Positions 56,643 to 64,000 of a stretch of 64,000 bases of DNA are shown piece after piece (within the stretch, counting starts at the first letter, position 1; the number at the start of each line of letters is the position of its first letter). Position numbers and translations under genes: made by a program. The stretch covers positions 1 to 64,000 of the forward strand of contig NZ_JACHWM010000007.1 of NCBI RefSeq assembly GCF_014191355.1, written 5' to 3'. The DNA comes from Methylobacterium sp. R2-1. Its GTDB lineage: Bacteria > Pseudomonadota > Alphaproteobacteria > Rhizobiales > Beijerinckiaceae. The notes under the pieces were generated by a model that was not told the origin of the DNA, made no database searches, and saw nothing but the letters and a program-made list of their open reading frames with translations.

Positions 56643-57107
56643 TCACGGTGCTCCGCCGGTCCACGTCCCGCCGCCCGCTTCCGGGGCGAGATGGAAGCCG
56701 TCGAGGGTCTCGACGGAGGGCGTCCGCCCAGCCCGGCGCTGGGCGACGTAGTCGAGAACGCCGGCCACGGCACGCTCGGAATAGGGCTTCGCGATCACGC
56801 CGAGGGCCCCGGCGAAATCCGACGGGATGCGTTTGGCGTTGGCGGTCATGAACACCACCGTGACCCGCGGGTCGCTGCTGAGCTGACGGGCCACCTCCAC
56901 CCCGGTCGGCCCGTCGACGAGATGGATGTCCACGAGTGCCACGTCCGGCTGCGCGTTGTGGCCGAGCGCGATGGCATCCGCCGAGCAGCCTGCCACGCCG
57001 ACGCTGACATGGCCGAGGTCTTCCAGGAGACATTCCAGTTCGAGGGCGATCAGCACCTCGTCCTCGACAACGAGGATACGCAGGGGCGCCTCCCTCACCT
57101 CTGACAT
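56643..57107 (-). CDS. Single-domain response regulator (LovR-like)
   Basis: The 154-residue protein is a lone receiver domain: acid pair in LVVEDEVLIA (Glu15/Asp16), phosphoacceptor Asp60 in DVALVDIHLVDG, Thr in VVFMTANAKR and Lys in VIAKPYS. A 35-residue C-terminal tail has no output domain. It lies directly downstream of the LOV kinase on the same strand, the arrangement of lovK-lovR in Caulobacter, where LovR drains phosphate from the general-stress relay. That role here is inferred from order and architecture. Confidence 0.88.
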   Translation of the reverse strand: MSEVREAPLRILVVEDEVLIALELECLLEDLGHVSVGVAGCSADAIALGHNAQPDVALVDIHLVDGPTGVEVARQLSSDPRVTVVFMTANAKRIPSDFAGALGVIAKPYSERAVAGVLDYVAQRRAGRTPSVETLDGFHLAPEAGGGTWTGGAP

Positions 57108-57252
57108 CGCGGCTCTCTCGCCTTCGTTTGTCTCCTCGAACCACCCATATCCGCCGGATTCGCGCTGAGCGGAACCGGCGCCGTGCGGTGAGGGATCCGT
57201 TTGCGGTGGAGACCGCCCGGCCGACGCGCGGACGAACCGATCGACGAACCGA

Positions 57253-58353
57253 TCACGGTGTGTCGGCCCTGGTGAGCGGGATGGTGATCGCGATCCGGGT
57301 GCCGGGCTCGGCATCCGACCATTCGAGGGTTCCGCGCAACTGGCGCACCACCATCTCGACGAGGGTTCGGCCGAAGCCGGCGGGGTTGGGGGGCGCCGAG
57401 GCCATGCCGATACCGTCGTCCTGGATGACGAGGTGCATCCCCGCCTCGCAACGATGCGCCTCAATGGAAACACGCCCGCGGCGCTCCTCCGGGAAGGCGT
57501 GGCGCAAGGCGTTCGTCGCCAGCTCGTGGATCAGCAGGGCCAGCGGCGCGGCCAGGGCGGCCGAGAGCGCCAGCGCCTCGATCTCGGTCTCGATCCGGGT
57601 GCGATCCTCGTCGAGGCCGGACGCGAGATCGGCGATCAGGTCGGCGGTGAATTCCCTGAAGTCGAAGCGGGAAACGTCACCCTCCGAGTAGAGCATCCGG
57701 TGGGCGGTCGAGAGGGCGCCGATCCGGTCGGCCATGGCCTGAAGCGCGTCGCGGGCATCGCCCTCGGGCGTGCGGCGCGCCTTCAGCAGCATCAGCGAGG
57801 AGATGACCTGAAGGTTGTTCTTGACCCTGTGATCGACCTCGTGGAGCAGCGCGGTCTTCTGTTCCAGGGCCGAGCGCAGGTCGGCGGTGCGCTCGCTCAC
57901 CTCGCGCTCCAGTGCGTCGTTGGCATTGCGCATGGCCAGTTCCAGGCGGTGCTTGTCGGTCATGTCGGCCTGGGCCGAGAAGAAGAACAACACCTGGCCC
58001 GCCTCATCGCGGACGGGGTTGATCGTCATGCCGTTCCAGAACGGCGTCCCATCCTTGCGGTAGTTGAGCAGCTCGCCCTCGAACGGCCGGCCGGCACGGA
58101 GCGCCGCGCGCATCGCATGCACCACGTCCGCGTCGGTGAGGGGGCCCTGCAACAGGCGGCAATTGTGGCCGTAGAGCTCCTCGCGGCCATAGCCCGTAAG
58201 CGCGAGGAAGGCGGCGTTGGTCCACACGACCGGGTTGTCGCCCTGCCTCGGATCGGTGACGACCATGGGTGTCGGGCTTGCCTCGAAGGCTGCCGCAAAG
58301 ACCTCCACCGTGACCCCCGAAGGCAGACTTGCTCCTTTGGAAAAACCCGTCAT
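57253..58353 (-). CDS. LOV-domain blue-light histidine kinase (LovK-like)
   Basis: The 366-residue soluble kinase has an N-terminal LOV domain with the flavin-adduct motif GHNCRLLQG (photoactive Cys65), the FMN-contacting NYRKDGTPFWN block and FFFSAQADMTD with the signalling Gln. A coiled coil (residues 133-170) joins it to a HisKA_2 dimer domain with LLHEVDHRVKNNLQ (phospho-His175) and an ATPase domain (LIHELATNALRHAF, IQDDGIGM). Length (366) is close to that of Caulobacter LovK. An EcfG-type promoter is upstream and a lone receiver gene downstream. Confidence 0.93.
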   Translation of the reverse strand: MTGFSKGASLPSGVTVEVFAAAFEASPTPMVVTDPRQGDNPVVWTNAAFLALTGYGREELYGHNCRLLQGPLTDADVVHAMRAALRAGRPFEGELLNYRKDGTPFWNGMTINPVRDEAGQVLFFFSAQADMTDKHRLELAMRNANDALEREVSERTADLRSALEQKTALLHEVDHRVKNNLQVISSLMLLKARRTPEGDARDALQAMADRIGALSTAHRMLYSEGDVSRFDFREFTADLIADLASGLDEDRTRIETEIEALALSAALAAPLALLIHELATNALRHAFPEERRGRVSIEAHRCEAGMHLVIQDDGIGMASAPPNPAGFGRTLVEMVVRQLRGTLEWSDAEPGTRIAITIPLTRADTP

Positions 58354-58762
58354 TGCTACGCCGACACAGGCGCGCCGCGTTTGATCGCGACGCGCGAACC
58401 GGAGTCACCCGACGCAATCCGCAGCGTCCGGCCCCGCGACTCAAACGAGCCCGGCCCTCCCCCGTTCCGCGCTGCCCCCCACGGAGTGCCTCGGTAGTCC
58501 GACATCGTGCGGGGCTCCGTAATTACGCTTCCGTCAACCATGTTCGCTCATAAGGAGTGCCGGATTCCGCGGCTGCGCTTCCCCGGCAAGGGAGGCGACG
58601 GGGCTGGCGGGCGCAAGGCCGCCATGTTTTCCGCGGAGTCGTATCAAAGATGCGCGAGCGAACGATGCGCGAGCGTCCGGGCGATCGGCTGTTCGCGGCG
58701 TCTCAAGGTCCCATGAAACCCCGCACCCGCCTCCGGGCAAAGGCTCCAGGGAGTTCCACGCA
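58354..58762. other. Divergent intergenic region between the LOV kinase and ampG
   Basis: It spans 409 bases. Apart from the EcfG-type site for the kinase (58444-58468), nothing is recognised. Short open frames here have no convincing start or protein-like composition. Confidence 0.4.
58444..58468 (-). promoter_or_regulatory. Putative EcfG promoter of the LOV kinase operon
   Basis: On the minus strand: GGAAC (58468 to 58464), exactly 16 bases, then CGTT (58447 to 58444), about 90 bases before the kinase start. It is an exact match to the alphaproteobacterial EcfG consensus. In Caulobacter the lovK-lovR genes are themselves under the general stress sigma factor, which makes this site credible. 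Confidence 0.65.
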
Positions 58763-60199
58763 ATGGCGGCGGAAGCAGCGACCCCCGAAACGCCGGAGAA
58801 GTCGAAGCCGCGCAAGCTGCGCCTGCGCGACATCACCGAGGACCGGCGCGTCGCCCAGATGCTGGCGCTCGGCTTCTCCTCCGGCCTGCCGCTCCTGCTC
58901 GTGCTCGGCACCTTCACCCTGCGGCTCGCCGATTCCGGCATCGATATCAAGACGATCGGCCTGTTCAGCTACGTCGCGCTGCCCTACTCGCTGAAGTTCC
59001 TCTGGGCGCCCTCGATCGATCGGGTCGACGTGCCGTTCCTCGCGGCCCGCCTCGGCCGCAAGCGCGCCTGGATGGTGACGACGCAGGTCGCCACCGCCCT
59101 GGCGTTGGTGCTGATGGCCTTCGCCGACCCGAAGGATCAGCTCGCGCTCATCGGCCTCGGGGCCTTCCTCGTCGCCTTCTGCGCCGCTACCCAGGACGTG
59201 GTGATCGACGGCTGGCGCATCGAGGCCGCCGGCACCGATCTGCAAGGGATCATGGCCGCCACCTCGAACCTCGGCTACCGGTTCGGGCTGATCCTCGCCG
59301 GCGCCGGCGCGCTCTACGTCGCGGCCTATGGCGGCTGGACGCTCGCCTATCTCTGCATGGCCGCGCTGATGGGCGTCGGTCTGATCGCGGCGCTTCTCGC
59401 CACGCCCTATGACCGGCCGCGCGAGGCGGCGACGGGCAAGCGCGACCTTCCGACTGCCGTGCGCCGCGCGGTGCTGGAGCCGCTGACGGAACTCCACGCC
59501 CGGATGGGCAACGCCCTGTTCGCGGTGCTGGCGCTCGTCGCTCTCTACCGGATGCCGGATTTCGTCTCCGGCGTGATGGCCAACCCACTCTACATCACGC
59601 TCGGCTACGGCAAGGCGGAGATCGCCACCATCGTCAAGCTGTTCGGCATCTGGGTCGGGATCGCCGGCGGCTTCGCGGGGGGCTGGTCGATCGCCCGGCT
59701 CGGCATGTTCCCGACCCTGGTGATCGGCGCCTTCATCGCTGCCGCCTCGCACCTGTCGCTGGCCTGGCTCGCGCTCGGCGAGCCGGAGCAGTGGCGCCTC
59801 GCCATTGCGGTGTCGATCGAGAGCCTGTGCGGTTCCTTCGCCGGCATCGCGCTGATCGCCTACATGTCGAGCCTGACCACGCCGGGCTTTGCCGCCACGC
59901 AATACGCCCTGTTCTCCTCGCTCTACGCCCTGCCGGGCAAGCTGGTCGCCGGCACGTCCGGCTTCGTTGTGGCGGCCTACGGCTTCCCGGCCTTCTTCGC
60001 GATGACCGCGGCGGTCGGCATTCCCGTGGTCGCCCTTTGCTTCGCCGTCGGCCGCATCCCGCAGCGTACGGCGCCCGCCGAATCGCCGGCAGAAGCCGCG
60101 CCCGAGACCGTGCCGGGGAACCCAACCGGCTCCCTCGGTCTTGCCTCAGCCGAAGCCAGCCCCGAGATTTCGCCAAAAGCCGCGAGGGCGCAGACGTGA
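58763..60199 (+). CDS. ampG: AmpG-family muropeptide/MFS transporter
   Basis: The 478-residue inner-membrane protein has about twelve helices, with the AmpG-type N-terminus FSSGLPLLLVLGTFTLRLAD, the loop LPYSLKFLWAPSIDR and the helix AATQDVVIDGWRIE. AmpG imports GlcNAc-anhydroMurNAc peptides for cell-wall recycling. The C-terminal 50 residues are an Ala/Pro/Glu-rich cytosolic tail. The stop overlaps the GTG of the next gene by four bases. No beta-lactamase or ampD gene is nearby. Confidence 0.88.
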   Translation: MAAEAATPETPEKSKPRKLRLRDITEDRRVAQMLALGFSSGLPLLLVLGTFTLRLADSGIDIKTIGLFSYVALPYSLKFLWAPSIDRVDVPFLAARLGRKRAWMVTTQVATALALVLMAFADPKDQLALIGLGAFLVAFCAATQDVVIDGWRIEAAGTDLQGIMAATSNLGYRFGLILAGAGALYVAAYGGWTLAYLCMAALMGVGLIAALLATPYDRPREAATGKRDLPTAVRRAVLEPLTELHARMGNALFAVLALVALYRMPDFVSGVMANPLYITLGYGKAEIATIVKLFGIWVGIAGGFAGGWSIARLGMFPTLVIGAFIAAASHLSLAWLALGEPEQWRLAIAVSIESLCGSFAGIALIAYMSSLTTPGFAATQYALFSSLYALPGKLVAGTSGFVVAAYGFPAFFAMTAAVGIPVVALCFAVGRIPQRTAPAESPAEAAPETVPGNPTGSLGLASAEASPEISPKAARAQT

Positions 60200-61122
60200 A
60201 CGACCTTGCCGTTGTCGGAGAAACCCTGCCGGTCCCGATCGACCCGCCGGCCGGAAAGCCCCTGTCGGAAGAGGACCGTGCCGCCTTGCGGCGCGCCGTG
60301 GCCGTGCTGGAGAAGCCGGGTCTCGCTGCGCGGCTCTCGGCAGCGGCGGGCGCCCCCCTCGACATGATCGGCCGCGCGCTGCCGGCTCCCATCACCGAGA
60401 CGGTGGCCAGTGCCACGGAAGGCGCGATGCGCACGGCCCTTCGGGTCGCGCTGGCCACCCTGCCGGACAAGGACGTGAAACCCGCAGGCACGGCGCTGGA
60501 GCGCATCGAAACCGAGGCCGGCGGGCGGCTGAGCCGCCTTCTCGGATCGAGCGACACCCGCCACAAGGCGCTCGCCGCGGTGACCGGTGCGGTCGGCGGC
60601 GTGCTCGGCCTCGCGACGCTGGCCGTCGAGCTTCCCGTTTCCACGACGCTCATGCTGCGCTCCATCGCCGAGATTGCCCGGGAGGAGGGCGAGGATCTGA
60701 GCGACCCTGAGAGCGCGCTCGCCTGCGTGCAGGTCTTCGCGCTCGGCGGACGGGCCGGCGCCGAGACGACCGTCGCCGACAGCGGCTATTTCGCGGTGCG
60801 CGCGGCACTGGCCAAGACCATGTCGGAAGCCGCTCGCTACGCCGCCCACCGCTCGCTGCTCGATGCCGGCGCGCCGCCGCTGGTGCGGCTCACCGCGCAG
60901 ATCGCCGCCCGGTTCGGCCTCGTCGTCTCGCAGAAGGTCGCGGCTCAGGCCGTGCCGGTGATCGGGGCGCTGGGCGGGGCTGCCGTCAACGCCGCCTTCA
61001 TGGACCACTTCCAGTCGATGGCCCGCGCCCACTTCACCGTGCGCCGGCTCGAGCGGGCCTACGGCAAGGACGCCGTGCGCGCGGCCTATCTCGAGGAGAA
61101 GGCGGCGCTCGGCCTCGGGTGA
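60196..61122 (+). CDS. EcsC-family protein
   Basis: The 308-residue protein has an N-terminal helical region (LSEEDRAALRRAVAVLEKPG) and central Gly/Ala-rich hydrophobic segments (AAVTGAVGGVLGLATLAVEL, PVIGALGGAAVNAAFMDHF) as in the EcsC family. Bacillus EcsC is linked to the EcsAB transporter, but the family's biochemical role is unknown. The GTG start is inside the ampG stop (GTGA), so the two are translated together. Confidence 0.8.
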   Translation: MNDLAVVGETLPVPIDPPAGKPLSEEDRAALRRAVAVLEKPGLAARLSAAAGAPLDMIGRALPAPITETVASATEGAMRTALRVALATLPDKDVKPAGTALERIETEAGGRLSRLLGSSDTRHKALAAVTGAVGGVLGLATLAVELPVSTTLMLRSIAEIAREEGEDLSDPESALACVQVFALGGRAGAETTVADSGYFAVRAALAKTMSEAARYAAHRSLLDAGAPPLVRLTAQIAARFGLVVSQKVAAQAVPVIGALGGAAVNAAFMDHFQSMARAHFTVRRLERAYGKDAVRAAYLEEKAALGLG

Positions 61123-61142
61123 GGCGGGCGCTCAGGGCGGCG

Positions 61143-62354
61143 TCACGGCCACACCTTGATCGACACCGGCCGCCGCACGAGGTCGCGATCAGAGGTGATG
61201 GCGCAGCCCTCTATGCGCAGGGTCACGAAGGTGAGGAGCGCGCTTTCGCCGACATCGTCGAAGTTGCGGCCCTTCGCGCCCGGATCGAGCAGGGACGGGT
61301 AGGCGATCAGCCTTCCCTTGGCCTGGCACGGATCGTCGTACAGCGTGGCCCCGGCCAGCAGCAGCCGCGGCACGTCCCAGGTCAGCAGGTCGTTCGAGGT
61401 GCTCCAGTAGAAGCCTGATTCCGCGAATGCGCCGCCCTTGGCCGCCATGAAGACGGCGATCCAGGCTCCCGTGTCACGGTGGCGCACCACCGCGCCGACG
61501 GGCGCGGGAAACGGCGCGATCGGCCGGCAGGTATCGGCGAGCTTGACCGTCTTGCGGTAGGGGTCGGGGAAGGCGGCGGTGAAGCCGGTGCCGGTCCAGG
61601 CGCGCCAACTCGTAGGGTCGTTCGGCCGGTCGGTGCGGAACAGGCAGACGCCCGCCGCCTGATCGCTGCCGGGCCGGTCCCAGCCCGTGGTCGAGGCGAG
61701 GAAGTAGCGGTGCCGCCCCTCACTGACGATGTTGGAGGGGTTGAAGAAGCCCCGGTGCCGGCCCTGGCCCTCTTCCTGCCGGAACGGCGCGCCCGCCACC
61801 ACCGTGGGCGGCGGCGTGCGGGTGAAGCTGCGCCCGCCGTCGCGGGAGAAGGCCGCCGTGACCGTATTGTACCAGCACTCCCTATAGACCTTGGAGCGGC
61901 AGCGGCCCTCGTGCTCGTTGGCCTGATACTCGTGGTGGAGGAGAGCGGCGACGGTGTTCCCGTCCTCGGTCCAGGTGGCGGTGATCCAGGACCGGTCGTC
62001 GTAGAGCGCCGGGTCGGACTTCTCGCCGGAATCGAGCACCACGCGGCAATCGATCTTGAGATGATCGAAATCGGGGCCGCGCAGGGCGCGGTTGCGGTAG
62101 TGCAGGCCGTAGAGCGCAATCTGACCCGACGCGTCGCGGAAGGCGCGGGCGGGCGCGTCGGGGACGTCGGCGCCGTCGCAGGCATCGCGGGTGGCGGAGA
62201 ACAGCGTCCGCTCCGGCCCCGTCAGGGTGAGCGCCGAGAGCGGCGGCTCCGAGGCGGCGCTGGCCGGCGGCGGCACGGGGCCGCAGGAGAGCGCGAGCGT
62301 CACGGCGAGGAGGCGGGCGAGGGGGCGAGCAAGGGGACGGGACGATCTGGACAT
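61143..62354 (-). CDS. Exported protein with an Asp-box-like repeat, possible glycan-binding propeller
   Basis: The 403-residue protein has a signal peptide (LLAVTLALSCGPVPPPASA). The mature part is rich in aromatic and acidic residues and has SRDGGRSFTRT near residue 175, a good Asp-box (SxDGGxxF/W) as in sialidase-type beta-propellers. FFNPSNIVSEG and SGFYWSTSNDLLTWD resemble strands of GH43/sialidase folds. Several Cys could form disulphides (CDGADV, CRSKVYRECW, DTCRP, DDPCQ). Activity is not predicted: catalytic residues cannot be assigned. It is convergent with ecsC. Confidence 0.6.
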   Translation of the reverse strand: MSRSSRPLARPLARLLAVTLALSCGPVPPPASAASEPPLSALTLTGPERTLFSATRDACDGADVPDAPARAFRDASGQIALYGLHYRNRALRGPDFDHLKIDCRVVLDSGEKSDPALYDDRSWITATWTEDGNTVAALLHHEYQANEHEGRCRSKVYRECWYNTVTAAFSRDGGRSFTRTPPPTVVAGAPFRQEEGQGRHRGFFNPSNIVSEGRHRYFLASTTGWDRPGSDQAAGVCLFRTDRPNDPTSWRAWTGTGFTAAFPDPYRKTVKLADTCRPIAPFPAPVGAVVRHRDTGAWIAVFMAAKGGAFAESGFYWSTSNDLLTWDVPRLLLAGATLYDDPCQAKGRLIAYPSLLDPGAKGRNFDDVGESALLTFVTLRIEGCAITSDRDLVRRPVSIKVWP

Positions 62355-62433
62355 CCCGTCAGGATTGCGTTTTGAACCGTTACAGGGAGCTTGTCCGCAT
62401 CCGCCGGAGCGAGCGCCGTCCACAGGCTGCCCC

Positions 62434-63039
62434 ATGCTGGTTCTGATCCTCGGCCTCGTGCTGTTCCTCGGCACGCACGCCTTCTCCATGGCCCGCGCCC
62501 GGCGCGCGGAGGTGATCGGCCGGATCGGCGAGGGTCGGTTCAAGCTTGGCTACACCCTGCTCTCGGCGCTGGGCCTGATCCTGACCGTCTATGGCTACGG
62601 CCTCTACCGGCAGGAGGGCATGATCCCGGTCTGGTCGCCGCCGCTCTGGACCCGGCATCTCGCGGTGCTCTTGACCCTGTTCGCCTTCATCAGCCTCGCG
62701 GCGGCCTATCTGCCCGGCCATCTCCGCGCCCGGCTCAAGCACCCGATGCTGCTGGCCGTGAAGATCTGGGCGACCGCCCACCTCCTGGCCAACGGCGATC
62801 TCGGCTCGATCCTGCTGTTCGGCTCCTTCCTCGCCTGGGCGGTGGCCGCCCGCATCAGCGCCAAGCGCCGCGCGCTGACAGTGGGGCAGGTCGCGCAGCA
62901 GCACGGCGGACAGGCCGCCCCGGCCGGTTGGCGCAACGACGCCATCGCCGTGGTCGTCGGCGTCGTGGCGTGGTTCGTATTCGGCAAGGTCCTGCACCCG
63001 CTGCTCATCGGCGTCGCCGCTTGGCCAGGACAGGCCTGA
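62434..63039 (+). CDS. NnrU-family membrane protein
   Basis: The 201-residue protein has five or six helices and the NnrU pattern: LVLFLGTHAFSMARARR with the His, LKHPMLLAVKIWATAHLLAN, and the Arg/His pairs. NnrU is associated with denitrification in some alphaproteobacteria, but the family also occurs in species without it, and related proteins act in carotenoid isomerisation or methanethiol metabolism. No nitrogen-oxide genes are near. ATG 62434 is the natural start. Confidence 0.85.
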   Translation: MLVLILGLVLFLGTHAFSMARARRAEVIGRIGEGRFKLGYTLLSALGLILTVYGYGLYRQEGMIPVWSPPLWTRHLAVLLTLFAFISLAAAYLPGHLRARLKHPMLLAVKIWATAHLLANGDLGSILLFGSFLAWAVAARISAKRRALTVGQVAQQHGGQAAPAGWRNDAIAVVVGVVAWFVFGKVLHPLLIGVAAWPGQA

Positions 63040-63135
63040 GCCCCCTATTCGCCAAAGCGGGGACGCTGTGCTAGGCGCCCCTGACAAGACGACGAGCGAG
63101 GCGAGAGCGCTCCGCAAGGGGCGCCCGGATTTGTC

Positions 63136-63846
63136 ATGGCCGAGAACAACGAGTTCATCCGCGAGGTCGATGAGGATTACCGCCGCGACCAGATCGCCAA
63201 GATCTGGAAGCGCTACAACGCGCTGATCATCACCCTGGCGATCCTCCTCGTGGCCGGCGTCGGCGGCTTCAATTACTGGCGCCACGCCGAGCGCACCCGC
63301 GCCGAGGCGGCCTCCGAGCGCTACGATCGGGCCAACCGCCTCGCCAAGGACGGCAAGGCGGAGGAGGCGGACCGCGACTTCGCCGCGATCCGGACCGATG
63401 GGCCGGGAGGCTACGCCCTGCTCGTCCGCTTCCGCCTCGCCGCCGAGGCGGCCAAGCGCGATGCGGCTGCCGGGGCGGAGGCCTACGACAAACTCGCCGC
63501 CGATACCGGCATCGGCGATTCCCTGCGCGACCTCGCCCGCCTGCGCGCGGCCCTGCTGCGCCTCGACGGGTCCGATCCGAACGCGGCTTTGGCCAGCCTG
63601 CAGGGGCTTGCCGCCCCGACCAACGCCTACCGCCACACCGCCCGCGAGATGCTCGGCCTGACCGCGCTCAAGCGCGGCGACATCGAGGGCGCCGGCCGCT
63701 GGTTCGACCAGATCAGCGCCGACGCCGAGACGCCCCAGGGCCTGCGCCAGCGGGTCGAGGTCTACGAGGCGCTGGTCGCCGGTGGCCCCGTCACCGTGAC
63801 GGAAGCCAAGCCCGAGAACGCCGCTCCGCCGCCGATCACCCGCTGA
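63136..63846 (+). CDS. YfgM-like tetratricopeptide-repeat membrane protein
   Basis: The 236-residue protein has a short cytosolic N-terminus (EFIREVDEDYRRDQIAKIWK), one membrane helix (LIITLAILLVAGVGGFNYW) and a periplasmic TPR-like domain with repeats such as LAALRL-type helices and TAREMLGLTALKRGDIEGAG. YfgM associates with SecYEG and chaperones in E. coli. The order yfgM-...-der is conserved, and der indeed follows here, which supports the call. Confidence 0.85.
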   Translation: MAENNEFIREVDEDYRRDQIAKIWKRYNALIITLAILLVAGVGGFNYWRHAERTRAEAASERYDRANRLAKDGKAEEADRDFAAIRTDGPGGYALLVRFRLAAEAAKRDAAAGAEAYDKLAADTGIGDSLRDLARLRAALLRLDGSDPNAALASLQGLAAPTNAYRHTAREMLGLTALKRGDIEGAGRWFDQISADAETPQGLRQRVEVYEALVAGGPVTVTEAKPENAAPPPITR

Positions 63847-63932
63847 CGGCGCGGCCGGAACCGCCTATCTTCGAAATGGATGTTGCGCGTCGGGCTCCCC
63901 TGCCCGCGCGCCTGACGAGACTGTTGTTTCCC

Positions 63933-64000
63933 ATGGATCTGCCGACCGTCGCGATCGTCGGACGCCCGAATGTCGGCAAGTCGACCCTGTTCAACCGGCT
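63933..64000 (+). CDS. der: GTPase Der (EngA), N-terminal fragment
   Basis: Only the first 22 codons are inside the window. The sequence MDLPTVAIVGRPNVGKSTLF contains the G1 motif GRPNVGKS. Der has two GTPase domains and acts in 50S assembly. ATG 63933 is the family start; an upstream in-window ATG at 63877 would add a non-family leader. Confidence 0.92.
   Translation, partial: MDLPTVAIVGRPNVGKSTLFNR

Overview
The window looks like chromosomal DNA of a high-GC alphaproteobacterium, most probably a Methylobacterium/Methylorubrum species close to M. extorquens. Reasons: alphaproteobacterial-type rpoB/rpoC, PNPase, AspRS and NAD synthetase; the gene order rpsO-pnp and ftsK-lolA-(...)-xth; a DUF2934 protein; a hopanoid C-2 methylase-like radical SAM protein; and sites matching the alphaproteobacterial EcfG general-stress promoter. 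This assignment is an inference from the sequence alone. I see no insertion sequence, prophage, integrase or CRISPR array. Almost all of the DNA is coding.

Layout. 1-5.8 kb: the tail of an outer-membrane protein, several small conserved or exported hypothetical proteins, a DUF2934 protein, a HAD hydrolase, and a divergent ABC ATPase/SGNH esterase pair followed by a 2H phosphoesterase. 5.9-8.4 kb: tRNA-Trp, secE, nusG, rplK, rplA. 8.5-27.8 kb: a 20-kb block that separates rplKA from rplJL. It holds a ferredoxin/reductase/P450 operon, an acyltransferase and glycosyltransferase pair, aspS, bioB, a fumarylacetoacetase-fold enzyme, a FadL-like channel, a TyrA-like dehydrogenase, an MHYT-PAS-GGDEF-EAL protein, an HpnP-like methylase and an OprP-like porin. 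28-38 kb: rplJ-rplL-rpoB-rpoC with a readable promoter and an L10-type leader. 38-46 kb: an orphan polyamine-type binding protein with RidA, two small membrane proteins, a GST, the rpsO-pnp operon and an amino-acid permease. 46-56.6 kb: xth, a BLUF photoreceptor gene coupled to a PAS-GGDEF-EAL gene, lolA, an FtsK lacking membrane segments, and nadE. 56.6-64 kb: a LOV histidine kinase with a single-domain response regulator, ampG-ecsC, an exported Asp-box protein, an NnrU protein, a YfgM-like protein and the start of der.

How they work together. The translation/transcription genes form two separated units of the usual secE-rpoC cluster. A second theme is blue light, stress and c-di-GMP. A BLUF protein is translationally coupled to a GGDEF-EAL protein. 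About 8 kb away lies a LovK/LovR-like pair (LOV kinase plus lone receiver), whose upstream region has an exact GGAAC-N16-CGTT match to the EcfG consensus. Two further exact matches precede a small exported protein (with the HAD gene downstream) and a DUF2892 membrane protein. A third GGDEF-EAL protein with an MHYT gas-sensor domain lies in the 20-kb block. These links are predictions from sequence.
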